DNA of 64,000 nucleotides. Source: Xiphias gladius (taxonomy: Eukaryota > Chordata > Actinopteri > Istiophoriformes > Xiphiidae). Every line of letters begins with the position of its first letter. Within the stretch, counting starts at the first letter, position 1. The stretch is taken from NCBI RefSeq assembly GCF_016859285.1, contig NC_053414.1, forward strand, positions 8,730,517 through 8,794,516, in the 5' to 3' direction. Below, piece by piece: positions 1 through 13,350 of the stretch. The notes beneath the pieces are model-generated. The model did not search any database. It was not told where the DNA came from and saw nothing but the letters and a program-made list of their open reading frames with translations. Both the position numbers and the translations under genes were made by a program.

Positions 1-475
1 TCCAACATCTACAAACCTCAGTACCAAGCTGCCTTCACAGCACTCAGATCTACAAAAGGGTTTGTTTTTTTTCATTTAAATTTCACAATGTACATAGGTG
101 GCTCAGTTATCTAAAATTACAAAGAGTTCACATGTGATGCAGTGATAAGCCTACATTTAAAAAAAAAAAAAAACACCTTCAATACTTCAGCTGCAGGCTG
201 CCAGCAGGTGAAAGTTATTTGGTGCCAGAGAGGCACTAGTGCACTAATGTACAGTAATCCGGAGATGCAGGACCGAAAGCATGATGGAGCAGGAATCATG
301 CATACACACTAACGTAATCACTGCAGATAAAAACGTTACGAGTGTGATTCCTTCATCTTCACATGTCTAGAGAGGCAGAAGATGTACAACCTTCTGCATC
401 AGTCAAAATCAGAGAGAAATCTGCATTTTGTTTGAAGGTATCAGAATCTTTTGTTCATCCAGTGTCTTTTGGACT
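1..475 (-). other. smcr8: smcr8 3' UTR (probable)
   Basis: Sequence downstream of the smcr8 stop on the minus strand. It is AT-rich with A/T homopolymer runs and no competing reading frame of note. I found no clear AATAAA on the minus strand here, so the poly(A) site probably lies beyond the window edge or uses a variant signal. Confidence 0.5.
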
Positions 476-3400
476 CTATGTTGTATATGTATTTCTGTGG
501 AGCTGCACTGACCTGTAAGAGTATCGTAAAAGCGGTGGTCCACGTCCTGCGTGGCGCTGTTTGATGAGATCAGACAGGAAATTCATCACTCTCAAATCAT
601 CCTGACTGCTGCAGAATCCTCGTGTGTACAGGAAATCCTCTCCCTCTGTACCGTCCTGCCCTGCAGCAGCGTTTGGATGCTGCAAAGCAGGATTAAACGT
701 GTACAGCAGAGCCTGGTTGGCCAGCTCAGTCAGGCAGCTCTCCAGGTGCAGCAGGTAGGTGATGCCTCGGCTGATGCCAGTGTGAGGTTCAGCCAGTCTG
801 CTGACGAGAGAGCCGGAGTACGACGGACAGCGCAGAGTCCTCTGGTCCAGGTCCAGCAGGGCCAGATATCGACTATAGCGTGTCAGAGAGTGAATAATGC
901 TGGAGGAAGAGCTTGAGGTTGTTCTGGTCAAGAGGAAAAAGAGATGTTATTTTAAGGTTGTGCCTATTTGTGTATTAAAAGCAAAATTTAAAGCTTCATT
1001 AGTTGAATTTGTTTTTTTTCTTTTGGCCAACTGGCAGCTGTGTATGAAAATTTTTGTACTGTTGTCATTCAGAGCCTGAAAAATTCCTGACTTGCTTCAG
1101 TGTTTTTGGCTTCTTTTAGATGAAACAAATCTTACAATGTGTTCTTTCACATCTAAAGATCTTTAGTGCAAAATTCACCATAACACATAGCTATTGTCTT
1201 AGCTACCCACACTGAATTTGTCACATCTACTTTATTCAAAATGGCAAAAAGTCTGGAACAGTCTCAAATTTAATTCAGTTATAAAGATGATTACAAAGTC
1301 ATCAGACTGCAAAAATAAAGACAAGACATTAAATTATAGTTGAAATTGTGTGAGCACTGACTGCTGTAACCCAACTGATCAAGCAAAGTCACTTGCTCCT
1401 GTTTTATCAACTTTTCAGTAGGACGGACGGACGGATGGAGTGTGTAGACGCACTGATGGGTCTTGAAATAGTAATGCAGAAAGGTTTAGAAGGGTAAATG
1501 ATTGGCCAAATAATGATTCTGAGAATCATTCCACCCACAAAGAGCCTCTGAAGAACCCTGTTTTTGTGGCGCTGCGAACACAGCATTATGAGCATCACTG
1601 GGCAAGATGGCAGCAGGGAGAGCAGAATTCCTTTGGAACACCTGTCTGGTGACTTTTGACCCACTCTGGCACATGTACAGTAATGTTTATCCAGCGCGCT
1701 GCCCCTGTTGAATTAACCAGGAATAAAACTGACACTTGTGGGGAATGAATTGCCCTAATGTAGATATGTGCTCTACGCTCACCAGCTAATTGCTAACTTT
1801 ATTGTTTGGTGCTGGGCAGGTTGCGTATAGTGGGTTTACCGGAGATTCTGAGCTGCTAACAACGGCCTGCTGCAGATCAGCGCTGAGCTTATTGGCCGGA
1901 AAGCTACAACAATGAACTAAAAAGGAGCTGAGGGGACCTGCAGAGACGGGTGATAATTCTCTGTGGATTTGTCACTACAAGTGACACCTGTAACATCACA
2001 AAGTCACTTGATCAATTGTTAATATGAAAGATATTGATTTGAATGTTTTTGAACTGATACTGTAAATGCAAGCAAATATTTCATTTAGTGCTGTATCTTA
2101 CATTGAGTCTTGGTGAGGGGTCTATTAATGACCATTGTTGCTCCTCTTAGCCGACGCAGTTTTCCCGTGTTTGGCGCACAGTACAGTATGTTATCGCTTG
2201 CTACCAGCAAGGCATAAGATGTGCCAGAATTTCAAGCAGCAACTACACAAATCTCAATTATAAAGGCAGCTTCACAGCAAGGCTCAAATTAGCAAAAATC
2301 ACACCACCATACCCAACATTATCAGCGTCACACAACTGGTATTAACTATCTGGCTATTTTATTGTAGTCTCTGTGTTATTCTGTCCAAGCCCCGTAGATA
2401 CACCTCTGTTAAGAACAGTTAACAAAAGGGCCTTACCAGTCAAAAAAAAATATACAAAGAAAATAAAAACAACAGAGAAAGGATGGCGGGACAACTACAC
2501 ATAAAAATAGGGATTTTGGAATTAAAACGAGGATAGGCAGGTAATCGTCATTTGGCTGTGTGTCATGGCGTACCTGTGTATTCCTATCAGTCTCCAGGTG
2601 AGCAGGTCGGTCAGCTGAAGTGCTGTGGACAGGCACGGCATCACAGCGTTTCCATCGGGACCGGGATCAGGCAGGAAGAGACTCAGAGCGTCCACCAGCT
2701 TCCTGACCAAAGGTTCGTCAGCGCCGATGACAACCAGCGGCCGGCCGCTCAGGAGGCAAAACACAGCATGCTGGGAGAATGAGTTCTGTTTGAGGAACCT
2801 GAGGGCTCTGAGTCCAGCCTTCCTTCTCCTCCTCTTATCTAAACGCGTGCAGCTGTGGATGTTTTGGGTGGGAGAAGGGGGGTCCGATGAGCAGGTGACG
2901 CTGATGCAGTCAGACGCCTCTTCAACACTCAGCAGCCTGAGAGGAGCGCAGGGCGGAGACCAACGGCCGAGCTCCGCCAGCGCGACGGGAGGGGAAAGGT
3001 TCACGTGGAGGTCAGGCGCCAAGTACGCCGTCTGATGGACTTCAGACCACTTCGGCATCAACTCCACTGCTTGTTCAACTGTGAAGTAAAAACTGTTTTG
3101 TTACATCTTTTTAACATGACATTGAGACTGTAACTTTCCACAGTAATTCATAAAAAGATCAATCTGACCACAAGATGATTAACAAGAAAGTAAAGAAGAA
3201 GTTTGCTACACAAAATTATATTTTTTCAGATTTTTCTCAAATCTTTGCTTTTTCTTCTGAAACACTGCGGAGTTTAATGTGAAAATGAAACAATCTGAGA
3301 GCTGAACGTTACTCTTTGGCTGAACTGTTGACTAACTCACTGACATACACATCGTTAAAGGACCAGGACGAAATCTGTATTGCTCATCCTGGATCCAAGG

Positions 3401-6400
3401 TTCAAGAATCGGTTGGAGCCTCCTTTCCGGCACCCTGGTACAAGCTTTCCCAGTGAGGCTGAGCAGTGTGCCACCCCAATAACTGGAGCACGTCCCTGGC
3501 TCCCCTTTTTAAAAATGAGAAGCACCGCCACAGAGCTGCTGCTCCCTCGTGTCGAAAGGAGCAGCTTGAAGTTGTTTGGGTCTGATCAGGATGCCCCCCA
3601 GGTGGCCTCCTTTGAAGGTTTTCTGTACACATCCAACTGGTAACAGACCCCAGGGCAGACCCACGAACACGCTAGAGAGATTCTGTATCTCATGTGGCTT
3701 GGGAACACCTCGTGATCCCCCAAAAACGTTTAATCAATTTTACCTGAATTAAATTTTAGACGTTTTTTTTTTTTGCCAATTTGAGGTCAAAGTTACAAAC
3801 TCAGTCTAGCTACATGTTAAGGTGAATTTTGCCTTCAGGAGCTTCAGCTAAGAGAGAGCACATTGTGAGATTTGTTTCAAATAAAAGAAATCAAAAACAC
3901 TGAAGCCAGTCAGGGGTTTGAAGGCTCTGAATGAGAACAGTACAAATAAAACGACAGTTACTTAGTCACCTTGCAACTATTTATATCTCTGAATTTGTTA
4001 ACTGAGATGCAAAATGTTATTAAACGTGAAGTCCCATTTGGATAGGATTTATTTCTCAAGGGAAGGTGCAGTGATACATTTATGAGTAAGATTTCTCTCC
4101 TGCCCCCTCTACCCTTTGACTATATATTTTATATTACATATTTTATATTATATTGTCCAAAATTACCCACTGTTTTTCTTGCATGTAGTAGCTGCCCCAT
4201 AATTTAAATCCTGTCAGACACCTCGTAATCTAAAGTGTAATTTAAAGTGTAATTTAAAGTGCACCATTGCACTGTTAATCGAGGGGGTTTTCCTGTGGAA
4301 CCTATTCTACGGATGACTTACCTTTTTTGGCATTATAACTGTGCCTCAGTTCTGAGCACATAATGGGACCTTTTGAAAACAATGCATGTAAACTTGATAA
4401 CAGAGCGGGACATTTGAGACGGGGTAAATGAGTAAAAGTGAGAGGTCATTATAGTGCACTTACGTGAATAATAGCAAATGTGAAAATAAATTCATTGAGC
4501 ACGAAATACACTTTTGTTTGTTCAAATTAATTTATTCTTTAGATGATAAAATACATCCACAAAATATAATATAATCTGTGCTTGCAAAAACCTGTTTCAA
4601 ATTGGTCCATTGTGCGATCAGAATTGGGACGCAAATATAATCGCATTCTTCCTGTGATTTGGAAATGATGAAAATAACTTTCACAACAGCTGGTGTCGAG
4701 TAAGAATTTTCTGAGATGCAGAGGAATAATTTTATTATCCACCTCACTCGGAAACTAAGACTAAATCCAAGCTAAGACGGGTACATTTGAAAAACACATC
4801 TTGTTGGACAACTTTTAAAACACTGGCCTCACATGTTAGTGTGGAGATATCCACTGAAATGATCTGTCAGTGTGGATATACGTTGTTTTCACACATAAAA
4901 GACCTAAAATGTGTTTAATAGGGGTTTAGAAAATCAGTATAATAGCAGATGTAGTTATTACCTTGCAGTAGTTTGGATGTCTTCTCAGGATAGTTCTCTT
5001 CATGGCCTTGACTCCTCTTCAAACTCTCGACGACCGGTTCCTCTTTGAGCATGACGCCGCCACTGACAGTTGTTTGCTTTAAAGCCTCTTCTTTATCAAC
5101 ACAGCTGTCATCTCTCTCAACAGGCAGTTCATTTTCCTTTTCATTTTCTAAAGTAGCAGCGTTCAATGTTTTCTCCTCCTTAGGGACACTGTCGGATTTA
5201 CACTCTGTCAGTGTTCCCTCCTCATTGTCAAGGCCATTGCTCACAGCTTGGTACTCCGCTTCTTCCTCCGTGATGGCGGTGAGGTCGTCAGGAAAGATGG
5301 AGTCGGTGGTGCTCAGGACCTCGATGCTGTCCTCGCTGTTGGCTCGCGTGGCGTACGCTCGCACACGTCTGACGCCTGCTTCTACTGCTGCTCGCCTGAC
5401 AGAGGTGTCCATCGGCATAACTGGAGTTTCTGCTGAAGAGAGTAAACTGTCAGCTGGTCCTGTTGTAGGAGAGGAATGTTCGAGGGCATATTCTGTGATC
5501 GGCTGCAGCTATATTGATTTTTTTTTAGTTAATTAATGTCATCTATAGAATCTGAAAATAGGGAAAACTGATCATCACAATTTCCCAGAGCGTAAGGAGA
5601 CGTCTTCAGTTGTTGTTTTGTACGACCGACAGTCCAAAACCAAAAGATTTACAAAATTCATGATGACAAACAACAAAGAAATGCCAAAATGATCACATTT
5701 GAGAAGCTGGAACCACAGAGTCTTATGCATTTTTGCTTGATAAATGACAAACAATTCATCAGTTATCATAACTGTAGTTGGCTTCTTAGTTGGCCAACGA
5801 TTAATCGACTAATTGTGTCACCATTTCACCGTAGTTAGATAACATTAAAAGCTTTCGGAGTTTAAGCTTAAACACTGAAAGTACAAGCTCTAAAGGTTAA
5901 TTTTTACTCTTTCTGTTAATCCCTGATTGTTACCTGTGTGTATAGATGAAAGAAGATACTGCCATTTAGGGCTGCAACTAATGACTATTTTCACTAATAA
6001 ATTTGTTGTTGTTTTTTTTCCCCCAATTAATCAACTATTTTGTCTGTAAAATGTCAGAAAACAGCTAAACAAGAGACTTCAGCCATGTTAGCAGGTCAAT
6101 GAGGCTGTACTTGAGTTAAATGCTAATTTCAGCATGCTAACATTCTCACAATGAAAGCTAGCGTGTTGATGTTTATAAGGTATAATGTTGACCATGTTCA
6201 CTTTGTTCGTTTAGCATGTTAGCATGCTAACATCTGCTAAATAGCCCTACACACAAAGTACAGCTGAGGCTGATGGGAGTGTCACTAGTTTTGTGGGTAT
6301 TTGGTCGTAAACCAAAATATTGGGAATTTTGACCAGATGATGGCGCTAGATGAAAAGTCAGATGAACTACAGAGAACTAAACTACTGAACTAAAAAGTTA

Positions 6401-9400
6401 ACCACATGGTGGCGCCGGAGAAAAATTCTGAGGATCACCAAAGTCAGCAGGATACATCGTTGGTATCTGTACCAGATTTCGTGCCAGTCCGACAACGCAG
6501 CGCGAGTGAAAACTCTGACGCCACCAGCAGGTGCATCACCAAAGTCGTTAGAATTGATTCTGTTGTAGATTTCGTGGCAACCCATCTAACCACAAATATC
6601 ACCATCATAGTGGTGCGAGTGTACAAGTCGGGAAATCACCAAATGCTGCAGGCTTCATCCTCTGGGGGGCCACGAGTGTCCGTACAAAATTTGATGGTGA
6701 TCTATCCAGTTGTTGAGATACTTCAGTCTCGACCAAAGCGGTGAACCAACCGACAGACTGACATTGTCATCCCTTTAGACACGTTGCTAGCATGGCTAGA
6801 AATACACAGCCTCACAGAGCTTGTTTCAGATTGCTTGTTTTGTCTGACCAACAGTCCAGAATTCAAAAGTATTCAATATACAATGATGTAAAATTAAGAA
6901 AAGCAGCAGATTGTCACATTTGAGAAGCTGAAACTAGCTAATGTTTGGTATTTTTGTTTGATAAATGATATAAACGATTAATTGACTATCTGTCAGTGGA
7001 CATACCTCTGCTGTCAGAGCCAGCGGCAACATGCTGCGTCCGATATGACTTCTCAGTCCCGAGCACCTCAATGCTGTCGCTGCTGCTCACGCTTCCTGTC
7101 ATCTCCGTGGCAACCCTGGGGTCAGGGGTCAGTGTCTCAGCTTCTCCTGCCTCCAGTTTGATCGGGATCTCCTCCACGCAGGAGCTGAATGACTCCAGGC
7201 TCATTGGTTCTGACTGAAACACCTCGACACCGCTCTTGCTCCCCGTCGCCCTCTGTAGCTCTGCCTCAGCGCTCTCCCTCTCCTCCTCCTCTTCGTCCTC
7301 TGGGCTCCACAGCTCAAACAGGAAGTTGGTGAGCGTAAGCCTCCTGGACAGCGAGTGGGAGACCCGAGCATTTCGCAGGACACTCTTGTCACCGCGGAGG
7401 CGCTGCTCTGTGTCTGCCAGTTGCTCCTTCATTAAGGAGAGGAAGTAGGCGTTGCAAAGCTCCTGCAGCGGCTTCAGACGGTGCTCGGACCTGCAGGAGG
7501 TGGAGGGGGGGGTGGAGGGACAGGGCTCAGGAGGCAGCAGCGCAGTAGGATCAGTAAGGGAGTCAGCTGGGTCGTAGGGCAGAAAGTCGGGCTGTTTGAG
7601 CTTCCTGTTTGGGTAGGATGTGACCTGGCGGAGGAGGTCTCTGTGATTTAAGATCGAACGCTCTACAGCTTCAAGGTCACCGGCTTTTTCTCCGACTTCT
7701 GTGAGCCCATTTACCGTCGTCAGACATTCTGTCTCCTGAAGCAAAGCCAATCGCGTGTACCTGAAGCAGAGAGAGTTATATTTAGTCAGCAGACTAAAAG
7801 AGTAATTTTTCACCAGGCTGAAAAGTAGTGTTTCACCGCCCTCTCTGGCTGAAAGCTTCAAAGCTTCATTTTACTTCAGACCACACCCAGGTTGGGCGCT
7901 CTGTCTGCTCTATACCTTGATGTGGCCGATTGGGCTTCTGCTCAGAACTGTGGGGGTGTGTAGCCACTAAACTTGACCGACATCACTCTCACTGTCCTGT
8001 TAGCTTTGTCGCATCTGCTAGTGCGGGACAAATTACACATTTACCACATTTAATAATTAACAAATGAAGTCTGGTCACTTCACATATTCCCAGCAAAACA
8101 CAGGTGTTTTCACTCAATCTGTCTAGTCAGACCTCTGCTAAAAGTGCAGTCTCATTACGTGTCCGTCCCACGGTGCGCAAGAGCGAGGCTGCAGTTTGTA
8201 CTCTGGTAGTGTGATAATGTACTAAATATGGTAATGAAACAAGCTACAATAACAACTTCTACATTTTCAAACACAGTGCAGCACTGTTTCTACTGGCCCA
8301 CCAAGTGCACCCGCCTGGTTAAAGCTGAACAAAGGTAAACCCTGACCTGCATGTCCACAGGAGCTGGATGTAGGTCGCTTGAATTTAGCTTCCCCAGAAC
8401 TGAACGGGAAGTGTAATGTGACAAAACGTTAAGAATAATCAAGGTTTAATTTCTCCCCTCTCAACAGGTGAAAAAAGCTAACAAGTGAGTCTGTTCGTGA
8501 GCTGCAACGATTACTCGATTGATTGACAGAAGAGTAATGGAACAACTGTCTTTTTTTTTTTTTAGCAAAAAATGCCGAACATTTCCTGCTTCAGGCTTCT
8601 CCAATGTGAGAATTTTATGCTTTTCTTTGTCGTACATGTCAGTAGACTGAAAATTATTACTACCATTATACATTGTATATTCAGGACATAGTATATCTAT
8701 GGGTCTATCTTTAAGCTCTATTTTTTTCCTCTCTATTTATTTATATTAATTTTAATTTTACACTTTAGTCTATTTAGTTGTTTTATATAATTTAGCCTAG
8801 ATCTATCTATCTATCTCATATTCTCTGGGTTTGGATGGTTGGTCGGACCAAAAACAGGTATTTTTTTGCTATTTTCCTACATTTTATTGACAAAATAGAT
8901 TAATCGAGAAAATAATCAGCAGATTCATTGATAATTAAAACAATCGTTATTTGCAGCCCTAGTCTGTACACACAAACACAGTCCTTTGAGGAGGGCTAAT
9001 CAGTCAAAATAAGTGAAATCTCTTGTGTGGGTGGACCATTGGTCTGCGCTGCCTTTAATATGTAGTAGAGTCCAATGGATACTGGGCTCTGCTACTTGGA
9101 TTTTCGAGGCCAATATTTGTTATCTGAGGTTTGGCAAGAATTTTTAGTGCTCTCTGGTTAACAAACTATGTAACTGAGACACTGTATCTAAATTACCTGA
9201 CAAATCTCTTTGGTATTTCTGTACTGCAATTTCTTATTACTTAGCAGCTAACATATTTGCCAATTTGGATATATCTCTGATAAGCCAACATCAGCCAAGT
9301 AACAGGTGGTGGATGCTGATGTATCAGTCAAGCTCTAATATTTATATTAACCTGAATGTATTGTTATTGCATTGTAGAACACCCTGATCTTACTCGAGCT

Positions 9401-12400
9401 CGTGCAGTTTTCTCTGCAGCTCCATAGAAAACGCCTGTCTGTTTCCCGTCTTGAGGCTGTCAGACGCCTGAGAGAAGCACGACGACAGTTCGGAGAAGTT
9501 CTCCATCAGCTTCGCCTGGTCCGAGCACACATAGGCCATACAGAAAGGCCGCACCATGCCCCGAGCCTCCAGGTCGAACAGGGTCATGTGGTGAACGTAC
9601 GCAAAGGCGTCCTCTGCTGAATCTCCCAGGATCACTTTGGAGTCCTCGCTGAAGTTGAGGCGGGGGCCGGGGGAGGCATGATGGGTGTGGACGGGGCCGG
9701 ACGCCTGGTAGTCCACAGACATGATGCGGACGGAGAAGTGGTTGAGGTCAAAGGAACCGATGACTCTGGGGTCATCCGGTATCGTCAACACAGGCTTTGG
9801 ACCCACCTGAAAACACAGCAGAGGTTTGAAGAGATGCAGTACAATATAAATATTCACCGCCAATAATGACTATTTTAGTATATAAAAAGAAAATCCGAAA
9901 ATAAATAAATGCCAACACTTTTGTCAATCAACTGTCAACACTGAGCTATAGTAAAAGGTCGGGTGTAGGGTTGAAACTATTAGTCATTCAACACACAATC
10001 CATTGCCAACTATTTTGATAATCAATTAATTGTCTAAACCATGTTTAAAGCAAAAACACCAAACTTCAGGTTCTCCACTGTGAGGATTTGCTTCTGTTAT
10101 CTGGTTTATAATTGTAAACCGAATCTCTTTGAGGTTTTGCACTGTTGACTGGATAAAACACACATTTCATCAGTCACCTCAGGCTCCGGGAAATTGTGAT
10201 GGACAATTTATCGGGGAGAAAAAAAATTGACAGATTTGTCCTCAATGAAAATAATCATTAGTTGCAGCCGTAATCCTGTATGCTCGTGCTGTAGCCGCTC
10301 ACCCAAAACTACGAGACACCATTTACCAAAGTAGACAGCTATCACACTCATCAGTGTGAATTATATGAAAAGGCCGAATGCAGGGCTAAAACAATTAGTC
10401 GATTAATTGATTTGTGATGTGTCAGAAAATTAATCAGGAACAACTGACATTTTACATCTCAATGACTAATCAATAAAATATTCAACAGATTCATCAACAA
10501 TGAAAAAAAATCCATGCTGTAGTGGCAACCTGTTGAAGCAGTGTCCATAACTGACAGTGTGTGTTTTTGGATTTTTTGCACTCAATATACAGGATTTACT
10601 AGATTCATACTAACCAACTACAGAATACTACCAGGCGCTATCATTGTATATATTTAGAGTACCAGTAAGGTCCTTTTCAGTTTTAGTTCAGTTTCTAGTT
10701 AAAATCCCTTATGTTTATTCCTTACACAGCAATTTCAGCTCTATCATCATTATGTCCTGGTTGGATTTCATCAGTAACATGTCAGAGGCATCGACACAGC
10801 TGTGTTTTCTTTCACGACACCTTGATATCTGAGTTGCTGACAAATTTAACATCTTCTGTCGAATTCAACGTGAATAACCATGACACCAGATCAGAAGAGA
10901 AATTAGCTCTAAAACTTCCTCATACCAACTCTGAACTGTGGAAAGGTGCAATACAATGTGCCTTCAATTCACACTGTACTTGTATTTTTATTACTATTTG
11001 TGATTGTTCTAATTTATATGTTGGTGTGTGTGATGCTCGTTTATGGACTCAACATCTTGTGACAAGTATGTATGTAATTTGTTCTCAAGTCTCTCTTGCA
11101 AAAAAGATGTTAATCTCACTGAGACTTCCTGAATAAAGTCCAACTCACTATCAGTTGCAACACCATTACCATGAAAAAAAACCAGCTACAACAATCATTT
11201 CACCAAGATATCTTTTTCACAACATAGCCACTCAATGTGTATTTAAAAACAAAAGTAAAAGATATAAATAAATAAAACGTATTTCAAATTCAAAAGCTTC
11301 TTTGGATTTTTATGAACTTCAGTGCTTTGATAAAATTAAATAATAAAACCAGCGTTAATTCACGTATGTGAATGTTGTTTGGCCAAATAACGAAGCAATG
11401 CATATCATTATTATTACTGGATCCTACAAGGTTACACCGCAGAACTATGAAACTATACTACACCACTTTATTGTACGACATATTATCATTATACACCTTA
11501 AATCCTAAAGTTGTTATTATTTTCTATTATGTTCTTCATTTATAAGGAAACCACACTATTGGTTAAAGGCCACTTTTTGCACATCTACTGTATTAATGCA
11601 CATTTTTGTAACTCGGCCTCAGGTATTGTACTGTGAATAGCTTTCTTCTTTGGATTTCTTGTGTAATATTTCTACTTAATCTTAATCTCTTCTGTATCTC
11701 TTCAATCTATTTTTGATTTTTTTTTTTTTTAATTTTTCTCAATTTTCTTTGCTCTGTTCTTATCCTTTTGGTATATTTATCTTATTATATCCCTTTTACG
11801 TTATTTCATACTTCTTCTCTACTACATTTCAATATTATACTTTTGTCTCAACTTATACTATACTATACTTTTGACAACTTTAGTTAATAGTTACTTTTCA
11901 GATTTAATTTTAATATTAAAAAACATAAGCTTATAAAAACAATGATTATTAAATATTAAACCAGTGATTTCAAACCCTTTTGGCTTTTTAGCCCTCTCAA
12001 AAAAAAAACAAAAAAAAAACAGTGTCTAGATTTAGGCTGCTGGTCATGTTTCAGATGTCTGAGTTGTCAGCTCCACCCAAGAGAAATTTTCCCTCTTGAC
12101 AGCACGTGTTATCCAATATTTCAAAAATGACAGCAAAGGTTAGAGAAAAGTCTGAAAAATTAGAACAAATGTGTGTGTCAGAACTGCGTTTTTTCTTCTC
12201 TCTTTTTCAATTAATCATTGCATAAACCCTCAAAATTATCTTGGGACCCATTTTCAGGGCCCAAAGAGGGACTAAACTACCACACTTTATATAACGAGGT
12301 CAAAACCAGCTCCACCTCAACCAGCTGCTTACATATAGATGCATCAGTCATTATATTAATCTAATACTGTCATATATAATGATTTATCAGTCACAGGGGC

Positions 12401-12794
12401 CTTTTTTTTTTTTTTTGCGAAATGAGCACTTTTACTTTTGATGCTTTAAGTACATTTTGCTGATAATACTTCAGTACTTTTACTTGTAATTGAGTATTTT
12501 TACACTGTTCTACTGGTACTTTTAGTTAAGTACAGGATCTGAGTAGTCGTTCCACCACAGACAGAAAGCGCGGCAGCGTTTTATCAAAAAATTAAAAAAC
12601 ACCCTGACCTCCTCTGAGAATTCAGCCACCAGTATGAAGTCTCTGTGAAACTGGGCGGCGGTGGTCCAGGGGTGGGACGGGGGCAAAAGGGGGACAGAGA
12701 GCTCCTCAGGTAGACCCTGAGCCCCCTGGTCCTCTTCTCCTTCCCCGAACCCTTCGGCGCCGGTGAAGGCCAGCAGGTCCGGTGACCCTATCAT
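476..12794 (-). CDS. smcr8: SMCR8, DENN-domain subunit of the C9orf72-SMCR8-WDR41 complex
   Basis: Six coding exons joined on the minus strand: 12794-12609, 9806-9394, 7760-7006, 5432-4962, 3078-2574 and 899-476. The stop codon TAG is at 478-476. Every junction is GT-AG and the phases add up to 918 codons (917 aa), close to the roughly 937 aa of human SMCR8. Exon 1 starts MIGSPDLLAF at an ATG beside a CpG island. Exon 2 holds the conserved longin/uDENN block (VDYQAS, VILGDS, FDLEARGMVRPF). Arg144 in FDLEAR aligns with human Arg147, the arginine finger reported for GAP activity. Exons 3-4 are acidic, Ser-rich and probably disordered. Exons 5-6 carry the C-terminal DENN part (FCLLSGRPLVVIGADEPLV, LLDLDQRTLRCP). 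The family acts with C9ORF72 and WDR41 in autophagy and lysosome signalling. Teleosts may have two copies, and I cannot say which one this is. Confidence 0.95.
1750..1975 (-). repeat. Interspersed repeat family B, copy 1 (smcr8 intron 5)
   Basis: It shares gtttggtgctgggcaggt with the reverse complement of the copy near 41.45 kb. It also carries the acaacaatgaactaaaaagg stretch typical of this degenerate teleost repeat. The other copies in the window are at 41275-41600 and 51650-51960. Family assignment is by eye. It lies between smcr8 exons 5 and 6. Confidence 0.5.
5568..5815 (+). repeat. Interspersed repeat family A, internal part (smcr8 intron 3)
   Basis: Carries the internal motifs of a very common degenerate fish element: cacaatttcccagagc, cgaccgacagtccaaaacc, cacatttgagaagctggaac and gattaatcgactaattg. 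Many partial copies of the same element occur in this window. It has no coding capacity and is probably a non-autonomous DNA-type element. Confidence 0.55.
5966..6990 (+). repeat. Family A element interrupted by a nested family C repeat
   Basis: The left end, 5966-6063, starts agggctgcaactaatgac and breaks off just after aaaatgtcagaaaacag. The matching continuation (gaccaacagtccagaattca, cacatttgagaagctgaaac, gattaattgactatc) resumes only at about 6806-6990. Between them, 6064-6805 is a different repeat with gttagcatgctaac, acaaagtacagctgaggc, gatggcgctagatgaaaag and gttgctagcatggctag. The simplest reading is insertion of C into A. Confidence 0.55.
8497..8960 (+). repeat. Interspersed repeat family A, near full length (smcr8 intron 2)
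   Basis: Starts gagctgcaacgattactcga and ends aaaacaatcgttatttgcag plus ccct, giving inverted GGGCTGCAA-like ends. The middle contains a short ATCT microsatellite and a T-rich stretch. It lies inside smcr8 intron 2 and has no open frame. Confidence 0.5.
9968..10272 (+). repeat. Interspersed repeat family A copy (smcr8 intron 1)
   Basis: Degenerate copy running from gttgaaactattagtcattc to ataatcattagttgcagccg. It includes the internal ggctccgggaaattgtgatg segment in reverse orientation. A further deleted fragment lies at about 10383-10520 (agggctaaaacaattagtcg). Confidence 0.45.
12420..12545 (-). repeat. Fragment of the 'AAGTA' interspersed repeat (family D)
   Basis: Dense in acttttacttt, aagtacat and agtactttta words in the orientation opposite to the copies at 14.5, 31.7 and 39.9 kb. 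It ends immediately inside smcr8 intron 1, next to the first exon. It is a non-coding relic. Confidence 0.45.
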
Positions 12795-13350
12795 CTTCAG
12801 GCAGTGAAGGGGGGGGGGTCAACCCATGGAGGATCTTAACGGCGGCACAAAGGGGGGCTCTGATCTACGCCCGGCCTTTAGTCGGTGAGTCAGCTGTTCA
12901 GAGCGGGCGCAGCGACAACAGCCGTGCAGTTAAAAACTTGTTGCGCAGTTGGCCACAGGCATGAGGCGACGGGCAATGAAGACGCGCCACGTTAAAACTT
13001 CAAGGGGTTCATCCTACCGGCTCCCTTCTCGACGACAACTGTCGCGTAAACAAGCGGCGTTTTCGGGAACAGGCATCTGAGGAGACCTAACGGAGAAGCG
13101 AAAGTTCCCCGCGGGCGGCAGTCACACGGCTAGCTAACTTTCGTCCCAGGATTCGTGTTCCTCTTTTTTCTCGTTAACAGTGAGACAGCTCTCTGCCTTA
13201 AAAACAAAAAACAAAAACTCGTGCCTCGGAGTCACGTATTTGACCGGCAAAAAGTGAGCCCTCTTCACCCTTATTTAGCCATGTGACAGACACCGGGCTG
13301 CTGCCGCGCCGGCGCCGCTCACTTGTGTCCCAGAAGCGGCGCTCCGTGAA
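12609..13350 (-). promoter_or_regulatory. smcr8: CpG-rich smcr8 promoter and first exon
   Basis: CpG density is clearly raised from the first coding exon to about 13.35 kb, with runs such as gccgcgccggcgccgctcac, while both sides are AT-rich. It sits directly upstream of the smcr8 start codon at 12794. This is the usual form of a housekeeping CpG promoter without TATA. The transcription start cannot be placed from sequence alone. Confidence 0.65.

Noticed and set aside
2625..3035. Plus-strand frame of 136 aa over smcr8 exon 5
   Set aside because: It is the complement of a verified smcr8 exon, so the frame is a shadow of real coding sequence.
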